The notes beneath the pieces were generated by a model. That model saw nothing but the letters and a program-made list of their open reading frames with translations, ran no database searches and was not told the DNA's origin. The position numbers and the translations under genes were made by a program. From Serratia sp. PL17 (GTDB lineage: Bacteria; Pseudomonadota; Gammaproteobacteria; Enterobacterales; Enterobacteriaceae): a DNA stretch of 64,000 bases. The DNA is taken from the NCBI RefSeq assembly GCF_017832355.1, contig NZ_JAFIBY010000001.1:744001-808000 (forward strand), given 5' to 3'. Below, piece after piece: positions 61,007 through 64,000 of the stretch (positions are counted from its first letter, which is position 1; every line of letters begins with the position of its first letter).

Positions 61007-61444
61007 CTTGGCGGTTAACAGTTATCAAGTGCTGGCGTGAAAGGTATTGGCGTTGACTACTATTATGTCCAGTGCCTATACCTTTGTTATCACATTTTGT
61101 AATAAATGTGTTTTTATCCCATCAATAAACGTGAACGTATGCCCGAATGTGTCAATATGGATAAATTGGTTTTTTAAATAAAAACGTCTTCGAAACGCGT
61201 GGGCGTTTTATTTAATTAAGAATTTATAAAAATTAAGAAGGATTCCATGCGGAAATAGTAATGCTCAAACTATGCACACTATTCATATCAAACTACGATC
61301 GGATTTAATTGGTTTTTTTAGTACAAATTCAGGTCATATAAAGACTGAATACCGAATTATTTTGGGGTGTTTATTGATGAGTCTAGTAAGGTTATGTTCA
61401 GTTCATGTTTGCTTTATAGCATTCTATAGGCCGATAATTGATCC
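61007..61444. other. Gene-poor right end of the prophage
   Basis: AT-rich. It holds a terminator-like hairpin at 61176-61213 (AAATAAAAACG / CGTTTTATTT, flanked by T-rich DNA) that may serve the 83-aa gene. A 62-codon frame at 61272-61460 lacks a ribosome site and is not supported. Confidence 0.5.
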
Positions 61445-61657
61445 TTATTTTAGAGACTGACAGATAGCAGCGAAGATGAACAAAATAGTGATAAAACCAA
61501 CGATTCCAATGATGATACTGGTATTGCTATTCAGTTCCATTCGGCCTTTCCCTGCTAGTATATAGACAGGAATGAGGAAGGGGATGCAGAACGCTGGGTG
61601 TATCATCACCATGACGGCGGCAAGAATTAGGCAAATAGTGAAGGCAGTTGAGGTCAT
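61445..61657 (-). CDS. Small two-helix membrane protein
   Basis: 70 residues with two membrane helices: FTICLILAAVMVMIHPAFCIPFLIPVYIL and SIIIGIVGFITILFIFAAIC, joined by a short polar loop (AGKGRMELNSNT). GGAAG precedes the ATG on the minus strand. Last gene before attR; size and topology are holin-like but also like many small prophage-end membrane proteins. No function assigned. Confidence 0.6.
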   Translation of the reverse strand: MTSTAFTICLILAAVMVMIHPAFCIPFLIPVYILAGKGRMELNSNTSIIIGIVGFITILFIFAAICQSLK

Positions 61658-61807
61658 TTTTCTTCCGAATTATCCACGAATATAAACGAAATATCAGGTA
61701 AATGTATGATCTTTAAGGGCCAGCATGGAGCGTGTTAAGCTGTTTTTTTGATGTAAAAATCATGCATTTAATTGATTTTAAAGGGAAATATACATTTTTA
61801 GCGGCTT

Positions 61808-61832
61808 TAGGAATCGCATTCGGTTTTTTTGT
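61808..61832. repeat. attR of the second prophage
   Basis: TAGGAATCG-C-ATTCGGT-T-tract-GT, matching attL in the sdsR terminator apart from one substitution and the T-tract length. It lacks the left stem arm GACCGAATA, so it cannot form the sRNA terminator; the intact sdsR lies at the left end. Confidence 0.78.
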
Positions 61833-62142
61833 TTATCGTTTTAAAACAGTGAGCTACACCTAAATAAATCACTTATCCCACTTCCTGTTCTACCGTATTA
61901 CCCCCTTTTTCTACCTGTGTAGTCACTCCCTTGGCCGAATTTGGCTAGCGGGTTTAATGCAATGCGTCTTACCAACGGTCCGTCGCGAAATGGGCGTAGC
62001 GCATCGTTACCCTGATACCCGAGAGGCAAGCAGTGCGTGACGTAGGCAAGGGGAGTGAGGCCATGCGTGGGATGCATTAAGCCCTACTGACCGAAATAGG
62101 GCTTGCCGTTCTGGCAGAAACTTTCTGTATTATTGATGACTA
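61833..62142. other. Structured non-coding stretch right of attR
   Basis: No protein gene is seen. TTAATGCA (61954-61961) and TGCATTAA (62073-62080) are exact inverted repeats around a GC-richer 111-base segment, followed at once by the hairpin AAGCCCTA (62079-62086)/TAGGGCTT (62097-62104). It could be a structured RNA, a repeat element, or a terminator region of the lipoprotein gene at 62143. Confidence 0.45.
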
Positions 62143-62679
62143 TCAGCGGGCAGCCGCTCCGGCCTTAAAAGGATAGACGGCAAACAAGGCGGTCACCGCC
62201 TGCTGAATCTGGGCCTGGGTGGCGGGTTGTCCGTCGGAACTGAGCGTATTGCTGGCTGAACCGCGCCAAACCAATTGTTTTCTCTTGCTGTCCACCAGAT
62301 CAACCGTCAGCGTACCTTCGGTATAGCTCCAGATGCTTTGATTATAACCCCCCCAGCCAGCATAACCTCTGCGGCCAACCGGCACGGGAGTATCGTTCAC
62401 CTGCACTTTGTTTTCTTTCATTGTGCTGCTGTAGACCAATAAATCAGGGGTTGCGCTGGGTTGATAACCGCGCAGCTCCATCTGTTGTTTAAGCGCGCTT
62501 TGAATGTATTTACCGGTCAAGGTTTGGTATTGCCCCGCGTTTTCGGTGGCAAAACCGTAGGTATGATATTGGGTGAAGTTAGCGCTGTGGTCGTAGTCAC
62601 TGGTCACTTTAGGTTGACTGGCACAGCCCGACAAGAAAGCCACCGAGCTCGCGATGAAAACATAAGAAAGTAAACGCAT
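62143..62679 (-). CDS. DUF4136 lipoprotein
   Basis: 178 residues from the ATG at 62679 (AAAGGGG upstream; a longer frame has no start context). Signal peptide with lipobox VAFLSGC (Cys at about 18), then the DUF4136 domain: VTSDYDHSANFTQYHTYGFA and a C-terminal GTLTVDLVDSKRKQLVWRGSASNTLS ... IQQAVTALFAVYPF. Such lipoproteins are envelope proteins of unknown function. It is chromosomal, just outside the prophage. Confidence 0.85.
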   Translation of the reverse strand: MRLLSYVFIASSVAFLSGCASQPKVTSDYDHSANFTQYHTYGFATENAGQYQTLTGKYIQSALKQQMELRGYQPSATPDLLVYSSTMKENKVQVNDTPVPVGRRGYAGWGGYNQSIWSYTEGTLTVDLVDSKRKQLVWRGSASNTLSSDGQPATQAQIQQAVTALFAVYPFKAGAAAR

Positions 62680-62924
62680 AGAAAACCCCTTTGGGATTAT
62701 TGATTTCATAACGTTAGACGCAGAAGCTGCGGTTGGCAAATGGCGAGCTGACGTCATTTTTGCTGCAGCACAAGGCAAAAAGAGAGCAGGTTCACTATTG
62801 CTAATTTGTTCCGCTACAGTCAGTGGACATACGCAACCTATTCGCAATTCGGAACACGCTGATGGCGTTGGTAGCAGTCGTTTTGTTATTATCGCCGCAC
62901 CTAAAGACTTAATGGTGTAGTACA

Positions 62925-63275
62925 TTGAGAATCAAAGCGTTGTTATTGGTTGCCCTGGCCGGTTTGGCTGGCTGCAGCCAGGAGGGAGCGACAGTGAACC
63001 AACCCGTGAAGAAAGACGGAGACCATACGGAAGTGTTGCTGGTTAACAGCGCGCTGGTCAATTGTACGGGCGTTGCCCCAATGAAGTGCATGCAAGTGCG
63101 CCATTCCGCACAAGAGCCGTGGGGCTTGTTCTATACCGGGATTGACGGTTTTACTTTTGAACCGGGCTACAACTATCGCCTAAAAGTGCAGGTGACGGAG
63201 GTGGAAAACCCGCCTGCTGATGCCTCTTCACTGCGTTATACGCTGCTCGAGCAGTTGGAAAAGAACAAAGCCTGA
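62925..63275 (+). CDS. DUF4377-like lipoprotein
   Basis: 116 residues from a TTG at 62925. Signal peptide MRIKALLLVALAGLAGC with lipobox Cys17, then LLVNSALVNCTGVAPMKCMQVRHSAQEPWGLFYTGIDGFTFEPGYNYRLKVQVTEVENPPADASSLRYTLLEQLEK in order, which fits DUF4377 (two Cys, W-x-L-F, GY-Y-L). Often linked to heat-shock HslJ-like META proteins; not linked here. The start context is weak, so the TTG is tentative. Divergent from the DUF4136 gene. Confidence 0.8.
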   Translation: MRIKALLLVALAGLAGCSQEGATVNQPVKKDGDHTEVLLVNSALVNCTGVAPMKCMQVRHSAQEPWGLFYTGIDGFTFEPGYNYRLKVQVTEVENPPADASSLRYTLLEQLEKNKA

Positions 63276-63494
63276 TTGGTTTTTAACGGGCCGGGCGCGC
63301 AATTGCCTGGCCTTGAGGCCCACCCTTAATTCCTCGCGCTTATCCCCATTTTCCTGTCACATGGGCAAGATTTTCACCGCTGCAACTGGTCTGTTCACTG
63401 TACTTGTTGCGATTCTGTCATGCGCCCAGCTTAAGTATATTGAGAAAATCAGGTATATTGTCCTTCGGTTTTTAGCTACCAAGAAAAAATTACT

Positions 63495-64000
63495 ATGATT
63501 ATCAAACCTAAAATTCGTGGTTTTATCTGCACTACCGCTCATCCGGCAGGTTGTGAAGCCAATGTCCGTGAGCAAATCGCCTACGTTAAATCACGTGGCG
63601 AACTGAAAAACGGGCCGAAAAAAGTGCTGGTGATCGGTGCTTCCACCGGTTACGGCTTGGCGTCACGTATCAATGCCGCATTCGGCAGCGGTGCGGCCAC
63701 CATCGGCGTATTTTTTGAAAAGCCAGGCAGTGAAGGTAAAACCGGTTCTGCCGGTTGGTACAACTCTGCTGGTTTTGACAAGGCAGCTAAAGAAGAAGGC
63801 CTGTACGCGAAGAGCGTTAACGGCGATGCGTTCTCCAATGAATGCCGCCAAACGGTTATCGATCTGATCAAACAGGACCTGGGCCAGATTGATATGGTGG
63901 TTTACTCGCTGGCTTCGCCGGTGCGTAAAATGCCAGAAACCGGTGAAGTGGTGCGCTCTGCGCTGAAACCTATCGGCGAACCGTACAAATCTGTAGCACT
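63495..64000 (+). CDS. fabV: Trans-2-enoyl-ACP/CoA reductase FabV, 5' part
   Basis: Partial; 168 codons before the window ends. [28 protein letters not shown] is the conserved FabV start, and [25 protein letters not shown] is the extended nucleotide-binding motif of this atypical SDR-like enoyl reductase; [18 protein letters not shown] follows. FabV reduces trans-2-enoyl thioesters with NADH in fatty-acid synthesis and is insensitive to triclosan compared with FabI. The rest, including the catalytic Y-x8-K, lies outside. Confidence 0.95.
   Translation, partial: MIIKPKIRGFICTTAHPAGCEANVREQIAYVKSRGELKNGPKKVLVIGASTGYGLASRINAAFGSGAATIGVFFEKPGSEGKTGSAGWYNSAGFDKAAKEEGLYAKSVNGDAFSNECRQTVIDLIKQDLGQIDMVVYSLASPVRKMPETGEVVRSALKPIGEPYKSVA

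Larger units (their letters stand above)
43322..61832. mobile_element. Decayed prophage integrated at sdsR
   Basis: About 18.5 kb bounded by att-like repeats. It has int and xis at the left end, SOS genes (SRAP, umuDC), a few early or tail-like fragments, and a broken polyvalent injection-type protein. No capsid, terminase, portal, lysis or replication genes are visible. Most of the middle is AT-rich cargo with defence-like domains. The sdsR locus is a known insertion hot spot in enterics. Confidence 0.85.

Noticed and set aside
61272-61460. 62-codon frame before attR
   Set aside because: No ribosome site and no conserved-looking features; it also overlaps the end of the better-supported minus-strand membrane gene.

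Overview
The window is chromosomal DNA of an enterobacterium, most likely a Serratia that is not S. marcescens itself. The backbone has the order hinT-ycfL-lpoB-thiK-nagZ-ycfP-ndh-ycfJ, then rarA/oqxAB/oqxR, two tRNA-Ser(GGA) genes, ghrA-ycdX-ycdY, yebE, ptrB, exoX, holE, ftnA, yobA-yebZ-yebY, the sRNA sdsR and fabV. The 317-residue proline iminopeptidase, with its active-site Ser at 113, resembles the S. marcescens enzyme but differs at scattered positions as far as I recall that sequence. Backbone genes are GC-rich; two accessory zones contain markedly AT-rich genes.

Layout. (1) 1-9547 is the early arm of a P2-like prophage: the 3' end of the portal gene Q, a cos-like site, then leftward genes for a Shedu-like nuclease, replication initiator A, a Dam-type methylase, small early genes and Cox, and rightward genes for the C-type repressor and integrase. 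Two cargo spots stand out: the cos-proximal spot (Shedu-like protein) and a rightward 31-aa acidic peptide plus two-helix membrane protein pair (SLATT-like). (2) 9.8-11.4 kb holds two AT-rich orphans, a DUF2971 protein and a protein with an Rx4H (HEPN-like) motif. (3) 11.6-43.2 kb is housekeeping chromosome: Mn homeostasis (mntR/mntH with an MntR-type box), an SDR/HxlR pair, the hinT-ycfJ block, the oqx efflux locus with its AraC and Rrf2 regulators, a tRNA-Ser pair with rtT-like tandem repeats, and a cysteine-poor DksA paralogue behind a Zur-type operator.

(4) 43322-61832 is a second, decayed prophage inserted in the terminator of the sRNA gene sdsR; imperfect att repeats can be seen at both ends. 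It keeps int, xis, an SRAP gene and umuDC with a LexA box, but almost no structural genes. Its only large phage gene, a MuF/LPD38-type polyvalent protein, is broken. The middle is a run of AT-rich cargo: a coiled-coil/two-helix membrane protein, a TM-anchored protein, a VRR-NUC nuclease, a BRO-N protein next to a TIR protein, and a LexA-boxed 58-aa ORF directly upstream of a KAP-type P-loop NTPase. (5) 61.8-64 kb returns to chromosome with two lipoproteins and the start of fabV.

The strongest candidates for undescribed biology are the LexA-box/58-aa ORF/KAP NTPase unit, the BRO-N/TIR pair, the SLATT-like pair with its acidic leader peptide, and the DUF2971/HEPN-like pair. All functional statements come from reading motifs by eye; no database search was run.
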